Shown here one piece after another: positions 17,585-26,677 of a DNA stretch of 64,000 nucleotides. Each line of letters begins with the position of its first letter. Position 1 is the stretch's first letter. The position numbers were made by a program, and so were the translations under genes. Origin of the DNA: Luteolibacter ambystomatis (GTDB taxonomy: Bacteria > Verrucomicrobiota > Verrucomicrobiia > Verrucomicrobiales > Akkermansiaceae); contig NZ_CP073100.1 in assembly GCF_018137965.1 (NCBI RefSeq), positions 558,001-622,000 of the forward strand, written 5' to 3'. The notes below the pieces were generated by a model. The model had not been told where the DNA came from. It did no database searches and saw only the letters and a list, made by a program, of their open reading frames with translations.

Positions 17585-19444
17585 TCACTTCAGCCGGAAC
17601 TTTCCGCTCTCCCGGTTCCACTCCAGTTGATCGATATGGGAGCGGAGAAATCCGATCACGTCGGGCTGGGTGCTTTCCAAAACGGCTGCCACCCGGGATT
17701 TTTCGTCTTCTTCACCGTGAGCGGCTTCTTCCGCCAGGTAACGCAGCGCGGAAACGTCACCCTCCCGGGCCGCCCAGGTGGCGAATGTCGGCATGGTTTC
17801 CCTGTCATCCGGCTTCTGAAGATACTTTACTCGTTTCCAACCGTTTTTCGCAAAGCCGCTCCAGTCGAAATTGGGCTGCGCCTTCAAGACTGCCTCCAGA
17901 GTTTCCACCTCGGGACCGAGCCGCATGGCCAGGGCGGCCAGATCGGCTGAAAGGGCCGGGTCCTTTTCTTCCGCCAATGCCTGGAGGCAGGTGGCATCAA
18001 GCGTGATTCTCTCTTTGGCGAAGTTCCGCAGCAGGGGCATCGCTTCCGTGCGCCATCCCTTCTTGAGAAAAATCCCCCCGAGCCGCGGATCGGTTGTCAT
18101 GCGCTCCAACAAGGCCGGCTTGTCGGTTTCCGCCGCATGCTCGAGGAGATAAAGGCCGATGACATTGTCCCACGCGAAATCGGACCATGGATGCCGTTTC
18201 AACATGAACGGAACCAGGCCGGCGGGAAGTTTGCGTCCGGCGTAGGCCTTGGCCTCCTCGGAGGAACGGAAAGCCAGGTCCTGATCATCGAGCAGGCGTG
18301 TCGCCCTTCCTTCGAGGCCCGTCGGGCGTTGTTGTTGGAATCCGCGGCTTTGTTCCCGTGGTGCTTCCACCACGGTGGCGCTCATGTCCGCCACATAGAT
18401 CAGCAGCTCCGCTCCCCGGAGTTCCTCTCCGTCTTTCAGTGTGGACCACGGCATCATGCGGGGTGATGCCGCGGAGCCGGATATGAGCACACGGTTGACC
18501 GGACACAGGGGGACCGGAGAGGGAATCATGCGGACTTTCCGTTGCAGGCAGTCGGCATGGTCGCCGTCAGCATACTTCACCACCAGCATGGCTCCCTGGA
18601 GTTGGCGTGCCAAAGCGTTGTTCGCACATAGAAACTCCAGATCGAACTCCACCCGATCTCCGGAGGTGCGGACGCTGGTCACACGTCCGGGTTCTCCCGG
18701 CACTTCGGTGACAGCCCCCGGTTGCAAAGGGAGACGGGTCAGCAATGAGGAGGCGATCCGATGTCCGTCCAGGCCATGGGGTTCTTCGATCCACTGTACT
18801 CCCGCCAGCGAGGTTGCCCGTACGGTGGAATCCAGAGGCCAGGGAGGATCCAGCCAATGGTCCGCCTGGCCGGAGTAGCTGATCCAGCCGAACATGCGGT
18901 AGGGGAGGAGTGCCACTATCGCGACCAAGGCCACCACCAGGGTAACGATCAGCCTCTTTCTCCATCGCGGAGTGAACCACGTGAGAAAGCATCCGATCGC
19001 ATAGACTCCGATCGCTCCCGCTCCGAAGGTTCCCAACGGCGTCAGCCATGATTCAAAAAGGATCAACCCCCACTGGTGGAGATCCGGAGAAGTGGTGATG
19101 CCGATGGCTGCCGCGCGAAAAAGCAGGGGCGGGAGGAATACGATGAGGTAGGTGACCAGCGGCAGGCAGATCATCATCCGTTTTGCCATGGGCCGGGTGC
19201 GCCAGCCGCCCTGGGTCCGTAGCATGGTCTCCGATAGTCCCAGCCGGAGGATCAACCAACAGGCTGCCACGCTTTCGAACATCTCCGGGCGGAATCCGCG
19301 GTAGAGCATGTCATGGGTCGCTTCCGGAAAATCCCGGCGCAGGATGCGGATCGACTGCCAGACGCTCAGAAGCAGCCAGATGGCAATTTCCCACCGGAAA
19401 CGACGCAATGTGGTCAGGATGGAGTGGATGGAAGGATTCATCAC
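17585..19444 (-). CDS. Large membrane protein of the GntR/ABC operon, helical-repeat C-terminus
   Basis: 619 residues. About six transmembrane helices in the first 210 residues (for example EIAIWLLLSVWQSI, MICLPLVTYLIVFLPPLLF, LIVTLVVALVAIVALLPYRMF). Then a long soluble region, in which residues about 430-600 are all-helical with repeating degenerate helices such as RTEAMPLLRNFAKE and EKDPALSADLAALAMRLG, HEAT-like in appearance. I recognise no named family. Its start overlaps the end of the 880-residue gene by 4 bases, so the two are coupled. Probably part of the membrane portion of the ABC system encoded upstream, or regulated by it. Confidence 0.7.
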   Translation of the reverse strand: MMNPSIHSILTTLRRFRWEIAIWLLLSVWQSIRILRRDFPEATHDMLYRGFRPEMFESVAACWLILRLGLSETMLRTQGGWRTRPMAKRMMICLPLVTYLIVFLPPLLFRAAAIGITTSPDLHQWGLILFESWLTPLGTFGAGAIGVYAIGCFLTWFTPRWRKRLIVTLVVALVAIVALLPYRMFGWISYSGQADHWLDPPWPLDSTVRATSLAGVQWIEEPHGLDGHRIASSLLTRLPLQPGAVTEVPGEPGRVTSVRTSGDRVEFDLEFLCANNALARQLQGAMLVVKYADGDHADCLQRKVRMIPSPVPLCPVNRVLISGSAASPRMMPWSTLKDGEELRGAELLIYVADMSATVVEAPREQSRGFQQQRPTGLEGRATRLLDDQDLAFRSSEEAKAYAGRKLPAGLVPFMLKRHPWSDFAWDNVIGLYLLEHAAETDKPALLERMTTDPRLGGIFLKKGWRTEAMPLLRNFAKERITLDATCLQALAEEKDPALSADLAALAMRLGPEVETLEAVLKAQPNFDWSGFAKNGWKRVKYLQKPDDRETMPTFATWAAREGDVSALRYLAEEAAHGEEDEKSRVAAVLESTQPDVIGFLRSHIDQLEWNRESGKFRLK

Positions 19445-22083
19445 TTGGTGGAGTTGAGGGTCCAGCGGCGGGTGAATGCATCCCAGTGGAAGTCCGTGGC
19501 GGTCCTGCCTTCGATCATCAGGGATACGGGGTCCTTGCCCTCCGGGACGGACTCCGGGGGCATCAGGACTTGGAAAACTCCGGAGGTGACGCCATAGGGC
19601 TCGTTCTGCATGACTTGTGACCAGCGTGCGAACATCCGCTCGAAGGCTTCGCGGACTCCGTGCGTGGCCGCGACCTGCAGCATGGATGAGGGGATCTGAT
19701 GGTGATCACGCTGGCTTCGTTGTTTCGCCCGCTCCCAGGCTTCCCGGACTGCTTCCGTCAGACCCGGCTCCAGGCCTGGAACCCGCCGCAGCATTTGATC
19801 GGTTTCGATGTCCACGCCATCCTTCACACGCTGGAGGATGTCCGGGTAGGTGGCGGGATCTTCCAGGGATGCGAGGGCGAGAAGCGGCAGTTCGCCACGG
19901 TTCGCATCGTCCGTGACCATGCGCCGGAGCATCGGCTTGAGGTCGTTGGTCCAGCCGCGCTGCATTGCGATCTTGAGGAGCCACGTGCTTCCCTTCAGGT
20001 TTTCCGATTCCTCAGCTGCTGTTAGGAATTCTCCTTTCCGGGATTCCGGCATCGCGGCAAGCAGAGCGCCCATGGCGAATCCCCTGTAGTCGTCCGCTTC
20101 GGCGCGCAGCAGCCATGGGAGCTGCCGGGGGAGAAACTCAACGGCATCCCGTTTGGCGAGACCCGACGCGGTGTCGGCATAGGAACGGATGACCCACCTC
20201 CAGTAATCTTCCGGAGTGGAGGTGAGAGGATCAGGGCGTTCGCTGAGGACGATTTCCTTGCTGCTTGCAAAAGGTCTCAAACGGAAAGGTTTGGTGGGCA
20301 GGTTGGTCTTCCTCTCCTCCATGGAGAGCTTCACCTCCATATCCTCCACCTTGCCGAAAACGAAACCCTTGAAGACCGGCCGGAGAAGAACGAAGCGGGC
20401 CCCTGTCAGATCCACGTTCTTCGGATCATACAGCCGGTCCGCAGCCCATATCGTGCGGATGGAGGCGCACCCGGCGAGGAGGATGCACCGGGTGTCATAC
20501 CTTTGGCATGACACAATCTGCCGGGTGGCCGGAAGATAGATGAACCCGATGTTCCTTTCCTTTTCGGGCGGAAGGTAGTGCATCGTGGGCCACATGCCTC
20601 CCGAATCCGATCCGAAATGGACCATTTGCAGGACCTGGACCATGGGGCCTTTGTAACTCGGGCTGTTTGGCAGATAGCGGGTCGGGCTGACATCCATCCT
20701 CACTCCGCCCGCATTCAGGCGGGCCGGGCTGGATATGGGCAGGTCCACCAGCGTTTCGTATCGGAAGACAGTGCCGACAAGACCGCTGCTGAACCGGGCC
20801 ACGGTGCCGTTTGTCAGGTAGTCCGGCAGGATCGGTTCAAGGTGATCGGCCCACGGAACTTCATTTGGATAGTTGCTCATCACACGGGGTGATGCATTCC
20901 GGTCCTGTGGGAAAAATGTGGCTCCGGTTGGAAAGGAGGCCAACAGGGACTCGGACGTGGAATAGTAGCCGGGAGGTGACTGGGGCCGCGCCTTGCGAAT
21001 GCCTTTGGCGATGATTCTTCCATCAACCGACAAGGTTGAATCCCCCAGCCGTTCCCAGGAGGTGAACCAACCGTCGGGCGTCCCGTTGGTGGAAATATCG
21101 GGTTGGATCTGGAGTGCTTTGATGCGGGGCAGGGGGCCGGGCTGGAAGGGAACGGGTGGTGGTTCGATTTCCGTGATTCTGGCCGGCAGGCTGCCGTTCG
21201 TGAGGGTGGGGCTGAGGTCCGGCCCGAGCTCGGTGTAGAGGCCCTTCGTGGATTCCCTTGCTTCCGCCGGAGTGGAGGCGGGTTTGTAGATGCGCGGGAC
21301 GCGGAAGGCCCAGCGCACGGTTGCCGATGAACATGCCAACAAAAGAACCAGGGCGGTCACGATCCCCGTGTTGGGCCGGAGGCGTTTTTTTCCGAAGCGC
21401 AGGAACACCGCGAGTACGAGGACTCCGATCCAAAGCGTGATTGAGCCTTGCGCGGTGCTTGCGATGCCAAACGGATCGGTGACGAAGGTGAGGCCGATAC
21501 CAAAGAACGGAAGGATGATGACGCCAATCGAAACCATGGCGAGGAACCCAACCATCGCCGCGACCCATCTCCAGAAACGGCCGCAAATGCATCCTAACAG
21601 GCAGGCTGCCAGCAGCCGCGGAACCACCATGCGCGTGGAAAGCCACGCCGTTTCGAGAAGGTCGGATGCCGGAAAGCGGTGGACTGCCAGGTTTAGGACG
21701 CTGAGTCCGACCAAGGGCAGAACCAGGACCACAAGCAGCAGGAGCGTCTTTGATACGATCAGATCCCAGGCTCTCAGCGGGCGGCTTGCAGTCCAGTCCA
21801 CGGCGTGGATGCCGATCATGGCGGCAGAGGTGATGACCGCCAGGTTCAACACCTGGTGGGCGTAGACGTGAAGGATGTGCCCGATCCCGAACGGTTTGCC
21901 GGAAGGAGTGATGGCGTAGGAATTGTAGTCCCCGAGGATGCGTTTCGGGTCCGCCCAGGTCTCCCAGGTGAAGGTGAGGCCGGGCCATGCGACGGCCAGC
22001 ATCAGCAACCATGCCAGGGCGAACAGCCACCACAGGCGGCGGAAGTCGGTCCGGATCAGCAACAGGACGATTCTCGGATTCAT
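19441..22083 (-). CDS. ABC-2-type permease-like membrane protein with large C-terminal domain
   Basis: 880 residues. The N-terminal 250 residues look like an ABC-2 permease: MNPRIVLLLIRTDFRRLWW enters the membrane, with helices such as LLWLFALAWLLML-type, ITSAAMIGIHAVDW, LIVSKTLLLLVVLVLPLVGLSVL and AAMVGFLAMVSIGVIILPFF. A soluble domain of about 600 residues follows, ending in helical repeats like those of the downstream protein. It starts 12 bases after the ATPase gene, as expected for its permease partner. Fusion of a permease to such a large soluble domain is unusual. Confidence 0.72.
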   Translation of the reverse strand: MNPRIVLLLIRTDFRRLWWLFALAWLLMLAVAWPGLTFTWETWADPKRILGDYNSYAITPSGKPFGIGHILHVYAHQVLNLAVITSAAMIGIHAVDWTASRPLRAWDLIVSKTLLLLVVLVLPLVGLSVLNLAVHRFPASDLLETAWLSTRMVVPRLLAACLLGCICGRFWRWVAAMVGFLAMVSIGVIILPFFGIGLTFVTDPFGIASTAQGSITLWIGVLVLAVFLRFGKKRLRPNTGIVTALVLLLACSSATVRWAFRVPRIYKPASTPAEARESTKGLYTELGPDLSPTLTNGSLPARITEIEPPPVPFQPGPLPRIKALQIQPDISTNGTPDGWFTSWERLGDSTLSVDGRIIAKGIRKARPQSPPGYYSTSESLLASFPTGATFFPQDRNASPRVMSNYPNEVPWADHLEPILPDYLTNGTVARFSSGLVGTVFRYETLVDLPISSPARLNAGGVRMDVSPTRYLPNSPSYKGPMVQVLQMVHFGSDSGGMWPTMHYLPPEKERNIGFIYLPATRQIVSCQRYDTRCILLAGCASIRTIWAADRLYDPKNVDLTGARFVLLRPVFKGFVFGKVEDMEVKLSMEERKTNLPTKPFRLRPFASSKEIVLSERPDPLTSTPEDYWRWVIRSYADTASGLAKRDAVEFLPRQLPWLLRAEADDYRGFAMGALLAAMPESRKGEFLTAAEESENLKGSTWLLKIAMQRGWTNDLKPMLRRMVTDDANRGELPLLALASLEDPATYPDILQRVKDGVDIETDQMLRRVPGLEPGLTEAVREAWERAKQRSQRDHHQIPSSMLQVAATHGVREAFERMFARWSQVMQNEPYGVTSGVFQVLMPPESVPEGKDPVSLMIEGRTATDFHWDAFTRRWTLNSTK

Positions 22084-22095
22084 GGCGATGGCGGG

Positions 22096-23007
22096 TTATG
22101 CGTCCGAACCAACCTTGCGGGCCGAGACCTGTGCCACGAACAACTCCCGCAGGGTCAGCGGATGGATGTCCGGCTGTGGGATCTCCGGGAAAATCTTCCG
22201 CACGTTCTCGGAGAAGCGCGTGATCTCATGATCGCTGTCCACGAACCGGAGCAGGCGTCCGGACGACTTCGCGGAGATCCATCCGGGTGCCAGAGGGGGA
22301 ATGGATTCGATGTAGTGCGGGAACATGATCTCCACCAACCGGTGGCGGGCGAGCAGCTCCTCCGCATTCTCGTCCAGCACGACCTTGCCATCGTTCAGCA
22401 ACACGATGTGGTCGGCGAGCCGGTCCACTTCCTCGATGTCATGGGAAGACACGACGACCGCGAATTTCTCGCTCTCGGACAGTTCCAGCAGGCCGCTGAT
22501 GAACTCATCACGGACGAGCGGATCCAGTCCGGAAAAGGGCTCATCCAGAATCAACAGCTCCGGCCGGTAGGCGAGCACGGAGGCAAGTGCCGCCTTCATT
22601 CGCTGCCCCCGCGAGAGGTGCTTCAGCTTGCGATCACCGGGGAGTTCGAACTGTTTGCGCAGGGTGCGTTCGAATTCGGTGTCCCATTGGGGATAAAGCG
22701 GGCGGCACCAACCGAGGAACTGGTCAATGGTCATCCACAGTGGCAGGTCCATGCCATCCGCGACGTAGCCGATCCGCTGCAAGGTCTTCGGATTCATGTT
22801 CCGTGAGTCCGTGCCGAGTACGGTGACGTGGCCGCTGTAAGGGCGGATCAGGTTGAGCGCGATCTTGAGGGCTGTCGATTTGCCCGCGCCATTCGGTCCG
22901 AGCAAGGCGGTGATCGATCCGGAGGGAACGCGGAAGGACGCGTTGTCCAGTGCCCAGGCGCGGGAGTAGCGGCAGGAAACTTCGTGGAATTCGAGCAACG
23001 TGTTCAT
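22096..23007 (-). CDS. ABC transporter ATP-binding protein (YtrB-like)
   Basis: 303 residues. Walker A is GPNGAGKST at about residues 38-46, signature LSRGQRMKAALAS (an R replacing the second G), Walker B LLILDEPFSGLDP, and H-loop VVSSHDIEEVD. A C-terminal extension of about 80 residues follows the nucleotide-binding domain, as in other ABC-2 ATPases. The gene overlaps the gntR stop by 4 bases. The pairing of a YtrA-type regulator with this ATPase recalls the Bacillus ytr operon, where the system responds to cell-envelope stress; substrate here is unknown. Confidence 0.92.
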   Translation of the reverse strand: MNTLLEFHEVSCRYSRAWALDNASFRVPSGSITALLGPNGAGKSTALKIALNLIRPYSGHVTVLGTDSRNMNPKTLQRIGYVADGMDLPLWMTIDQFLGWCRPLYPQWDTEFERTLRKQFELPGDRKLKHLSRGQRMKAALASVLAYRPELLILDEPFSGLDPLVRDEFISGLLELSESEKFAVVVSSHDIEEVDRLADHIVLLNDGKVVLDENAEELLARHRLVEIMFPHYIESIPPLAPGWISAKSSGRLLRFVDSDHEITRFSENVRKIFPEIPQPDIHPLTLRELFVAQVSARKVGSDA

Positions 23008-23381
23008 GGTTTTTCCGAAAGTGCGCGGCGTACCGCATCAAGGGTTTCATCCGGCGTCAGGCCGAGCAGGGAGGCCTGGCGCAACAGGTCGCGGCAGGCG
23101 GGGATGAGTTGGGCCACCAGTTGCTCACGTGATCCTCCGACGGGAGTCACCACCACCATCCCGGCTCCCGGCCGGGTGGCGAGGAAACCGCTGTCGCGGA
23201 GTTCCAACACCGCCTTGTGGGCCGTGGTGGGGGAGATCCTGAGTTCCTGTGCCAGCACCCGGACCGAGGGGAACTTTTCCCCCGCTGCCAGCTCGCCCGT
23301 CAGCACGGCCCGTTGCACCGCCTTCACCAATTGGTCGGAAACGGGAATGCCATCCAGGATCTGGAAGCGGAATGGGAGCAT
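23004..23381 (-). CDS. GntR-family transcriptional regulator, YtrA subfamily
   Basis: 125 residues. An N-terminal winged helix with the GntR signature: IPVSDQLVKAVQRAVLTGELAAGEKFPSVRVLAQELRISPTTAHKAVLELRDSGFL. After it comes only a short two-helix tail of about 50 residues (REQLVAQLIPACRDLLRQASLLG), which is the YtrA hallmark rather than FadR or HutC. Expected to dimerise and repress its own operon. The 9+9 palindrome just upstream of its start is the obvious operator. Confidence 0.93.
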   Translation of the reverse strand: MLPFRFQILDGIPVSDQLVKAVQRAVLTGELAAGEKFPSVRVLAQELRISPTTAHKAVLELRDSGFLATRPGAGMVVVTPVGGSREQLVAQLIPACRDLLRQASLLGLTPDETLDAVRRALSEKP

Positions 23382-23392
23382 GGCCGGGTATC

Positions 23393-23419
23393 AACTGTAA
23401 CAGTATGAATGTTACAGTT
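23393..23419. promoter_or_regulatory. Perfect 9+9 palindromic operator of the YtrA-like regulator
   Basis: Arms AACTGTAAC (23393-23401) and GTTACAGTT (23411-23419) are an exact inverted repeat separated by nine bases. The right end is 12 bases upstream of the gntR start codon at 23381, so bound protein would cover the promoter core or leader. YtrA regulators usually bind palindromes of this kind with similar spacing. The AT-rich site stands out in GC-rich surroundings. The binding itself is inferred. Confidence 0.82.
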
Positions 23420-23457
23420 GGGGCCGGCTGGCAAGCAGGAAATGAGGGAGAGCTTGT

Positions 23458-26004
23458 TCAATCCCGCCGCTGTTCTCCGGCCGGAGCTTCCCGCCTTGCA
23501 GTGGCGGTGGCGCGGCGACCGATCTGCGGATCGCTCTCGCTGTCCTCGCCGGTTTCCACACGTCCAGCGTAGCGGCGCACGAACTTCGGCGCGCCTTCCA
23601 CGGTCAGTTCCAGATCATACCAGCGGGCACTGGTGGCCAGATCGACGGGGAGTTGCACGGTTTCGCCGGGAGCGAGAGTGCGGGTGATCGGAGCCATGCC
23701 ATAGGCGGTGTCCGTGAGCGTGACACTCGCGGTTTTGGAGGTGTCCCGGTTGGAAAGCGTGAAGAGCAGATGCGACACCGAGTGGCTGCCGTATTCGCAG
23801 GCGACCTCCACCATCGGATCGACGGCATCTCCGCGGTATTCGCGGAAGAAGCCGTTCGGACCGTAGGTGCGGAGGTGATAGATCGAATCCTCGAAGGCAT
23901 CCACCGGCCATGAGCCGGTCACACGGTCGCCCGCCTTCACCGCATAGGCCCAGCGGCGGGTCTGCTCATAGCGGAACTCGGCATCGGTGTAGCTGGCGGC
24001 ATCATCGGGCCGATAGCCCTTGGGCGTGTAAACGTGGAAAGGCGCGCCCGCGGCTTTGGAACCGAAAGATTTGTCGGAAGCTTCCAGCGTGATCTCGAAG
24101 GTGCCGGTGGCGCGGTTCAAGCGTCCCTCGGCCAGCAATTCGTACGGCAGGGCGCGGGAAGGTCGTCCACCCGGCTCCTGCTGCGGCAGGAAGGAGGAGC
24201 TGTTCGGATTCGCACGGACATCCGCAATCTCTTCCAGGGCGAGCTTCCGGTAAGTCGTGGGTGCTTCCTTGAACTTCGCGCGGTGGATCTCCTCGACGAA
24301 CTGGTCGCGCTTCAAGGGCAGGGGATGCACGTCCTTTGCTCCATTGTGTGGACGGAAGGCCGAAGTGAGATCGCCGCAGACCGTGCGGCGCCAGGCGCTG
24401 ATGTGCGGCTCATGAACCGGCTTGGAAAGCTTCCGGCCGAGGAAGGTTTCGAGAAACTGAAGCACCGAGGTGTGATCGAAGACCTGGGAGCACACATTGC
24501 CGCCACGGCTCCACGGCGAGGCGATCACCAGCGGCACGCGGTAGCCGAGACCGATGGGGTGGCCGCGTTCATCGAACTCCAGCCGCGTGTCCAATCCCTC
24601 CGAGGCGGCACCGCTGCCCGCGATGTCCGGATGCGGTGGCGTGAAAGGCGGCACGTGGTCATAGTAGCCGTCGTTCTCATCGTAGGTGAGAATGAAGATC
24701 GTCTTCTTCCAGACCTCCGGATTTCTCGTGAGGATGTCGAGCACCTCGGAAACATACCAGGCTCCATACCATGGCGCGCTTGGGTGATCGGAGAAGTTCT
24801 GCGCCGCGACCAACCACGAAACGGTCGGGAGCTTGCCGGTGTCGACGTCCTTGCGGAACTGGTGCAACACGTCGCCCGCGGGCACGGGAACCTCGCGGTC
24901 TTCCTGGCCCTCGCGGTATTTCAGCTTGGCGAGCTGCCGCTGCTGCGGATCGCCGGTGTTGGTCGTGAAAGCGCGCTTGTGGATGGATTGCTCGCGCGGC
25001 GTGAGCTTGGCGAAGTTCTCCGGACCGCAGCGGACCAGTTCCTCCTCGATCTTCGCGAGCTCCTTGGCTGCCTTGTCACGCGCCGCCTGCGCCTTTTCCG
25101 GGTCTTCATCGGGAGCGGGCTGGGTATCGAGCTTCTTCTTGAGCACCGCCGCACGACGTTTGAGGTAGGCGCTGTGAGCCGGGTGGAACTCCACGTGATA
25201 CTGGGAGAAATACTCCATCGGATTGTCACCGAAGTTTCCGAGCCACGGATCTTCCGCGCCCTGGAAGCCGGTGGGAAGGTCCAGCTCGTTCTGATAGATC
25301 TTCCACGGCACGCCGAGATCCTCCAGCCGCTCCGGGAAGGTGGTCCAGTCGGCGTGGGTGGCATGATCGATCTGGCCGTTGCTCAGCCGCACGCGCGCGT
25401 TTGGATCACGGGGATCGCGGTTGGTGCCGGTCCAGAGGAAGAGGCGGTTCGGAGTGGTGCAGGTCTGCGCCGAGCAGAAGTGCTGGTCGCAGATGGTGAA
25501 GGCATCCGCGAAGGCGTGGTAGAAGGGAATGTCACGGCGGTCATAGTAGCCCAGCGTGAGCGGGATGCCGGCGTAGTCCTGATGGGATGATTTCTTCGCC
25601 TTCAGCCAGCGGTCGTGCCTGCCCTTGTTGCCTGCGGCCACCTGCGATCCACGGTCGTGAGGGAGGTCGCGCATCCAGGTGGCCTTCGACTCATGAATGT
25701 TCAGGCAGAACGGCGTGTAGGTATCGCCCTTCGCATCCGTTTGGAGAAACACCGGATTGCCGTCGGGGAGGGTGATCGCGCGGGGATCCTCAAAGCCACG
25801 GACACCACGCAGGGAGCCGAAGGCATGGTCGAACGAGCGGTTTTCCTGCATCAGGATCACCACGTGCTCCGCGTCCAGGAAGGTACTGCCATCCGCGGGC
25901 TGGATCTCCAGCGCCTTCAGGATCGAGGGCGGAATTGTGGCGAGGGTGCCGAGCCCGCCGGAGAGCATGGCGGCGTGCTTGAGGAAATCGCGTCGGGAAA
26001 ACAT
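23458..26004 (-). CDS. Tat-exported phosphocholine-specific phospholipase C
   Basis: 848 residues from the ATG at 26004, where the Tat signal MFSRRDFLKHAAMLSGG begins; the frame opens 19 codons earlier without such a signal. The catalytic alkaline-phosphatase-like domain starts with EHVVILMQENRSFDHAFGSLRGVRGF, and has TYDENDGYYDHVPPF, the family's metal/nucleophile region. Two C-terminal DUF756-type beta domains follow (about 630-835), with FRPHNGAKD between. It hydrolyses phosphatidylcholine or sphingomyelin outside the inner membrane, commonly as a phosphate source. Stands as a single gene just downstream of the GntR operator, on the same strand but upstream in position. Confidence 0.92.
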   Translation of the reverse strand: MFSRRDFLKHAAMLSGGLGTLATIPPSILKALEIQPADGSTFLDAEHVVILMQENRSFDHAFGSLRGVRGFEDPRAITLPDGNPVFLQTDAKGDTYTPFCLNIHESKATWMRDLPHDRGSQVAAGNKGRHDRWLKAKKSSHQDYAGIPLTLGYYDRRDIPFYHAFADAFTICDQHFCSAQTCTTPNRLFLWTGTNRDPRDPNARVRLSNGQIDHATHADWTTFPERLEDLGVPWKIYQNELDLPTGFQGAEDPWLGNFGDNPMEYFSQYHVEFHPAHSAYLKRRAAVLKKKLDTQPAPDEDPEKAQAARDKAAKELAKIEEELVRCGPENFAKLTPREQSIHKRAFTTNTGDPQQRQLAKLKYREGQEDREVPVPAGDVLHQFRKDVDTGKLPTVSWLVAAQNFSDHPSAPWYGAWYVSEVLDILTRNPEVWKKTIFILTYDENDGYYDHVPPFTPPHPDIAGSGAASEGLDTRLEFDERGHPIGLGYRVPLVIASPWSRGGNVCSQVFDHTSVLQFLETFLGRKLSKPVHEPHISAWRRTVCGDLTSAFRPHNGAKDVHPLPLKRDQFVEEIHRAKFKEAPTTYRKLALEEIADVRANPNSSSFLPQQEPGGRPSRALPYELLAEGRLNRATGTFEITLEASDKSFGSKAAGAPFHVYTPKGYRPDDAASYTDAEFRYEQTRRWAYAVKAGDRVTGSWPVDAFEDSIYHLRTYGPNGFFREYRGDAVDPMVEVACEYGSHSVSHLLFTLSNRDTSKTASVTLTDTAYGMAPITRTLAPGETVQLPVDLATSARWYDLELTVEGAPKFVRRYAGRVETGEDSESDPQIGRRATATARREAPAGEQRRD

Positions 26005-26147
26005 GGCGGGAAGGGGACCGTGCAAAAGAATCCCGTCACGTAAGGCCGGTGGCGACGGCATATTTCAATCCGACGCGGGAATTTGCGATTTGGACAGGGA
26101 AAGATGGCCGATCGACAACGGCTCAGCCCTCTGGCCGGGTCGGGAGG

Positions 26148-26666
26148 TCAGAACCCGCGCGAAGGATGCGTCGCGATCCTGGCGGTAGGCATCGCGACTT
26201 CGGAGATACCGGTGTCGAGGCAGCTTTGCTTCACGCTGAGGAGGGCTTCTTCGGTAACGGAGGAAGGGGCGGATAGGACGGCCGAAGCTTGGGAAGGAGG
26301 GACCTTGAGTGCCGCGGCCAGTTGTTTCGGCAGGCGTTCCATCGTGACGGTGGTGCCGTTGACGGCCACGCGCTTCGAATCGAGAATTTCGATGCACACT
26401 TGTTGCTTCGGTTGGCTGCGGCGCACTTCCGATGCGGCGTAGTCGCTGGCATTCGAGAGCTCCTGGCGTGTCTTGTCCCGGTCATGCAGCAAGGTGGCGG
26501 CCACCGATCCGCCGGTGATGATCGCAAGAGTGCCGGAGATGGAGATGACGCCGAGCGTCATCTTGAGGATGCGCCGTTTCCAAGGCACTGAGATCCAGAT
26601 CAAACCGGTGATCACCAACCAGAGGGAGGCCGCGGCAAGAGACGCCAGCGTATAGGATAACGGCAT
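26148..26666 (-). CDS. Hypothetical protein with two N-terminal membrane helices
   Basis: 172 residues from the ATG at 26666 (MPLSYTLASLAAASLWLVITG); the upstream frame overlaps recF and is His-rich, unlike a real N-terminus. Two transmembrane helices (about 5-25 and 35-58, MTLGVISISGTLAIITGGSVAATLL) are followed by a soluble region with TVTMERLPKQLAAALKVPPSQASAVLSAPSSVTEEALLSVKQSCLDTGI. The last part resembles the periplasmic region of ExbD/TolR-like proteins in outline only. Function unknown. It begins 11 bases after the recF stop, so co-transcription is possible. Confidence 0.6.
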   Translation of the reverse strand: MPLSYTLASLAAASLWLVITGLIWISVPWKRRILKMTLGVISISGTLAIITGGSVAATLLHDRDKTRQELSNASDYAASEVRRSQPKQQVCIEILDSKRVAVNGTTVTMERLPKQLAAALKVPPSQASAVLSAPSSVTEEALLSVKQSCLDTGISEVAMPTARIATHPSRGF

Positions 26667-26677
26667 TGCCGATTGAT

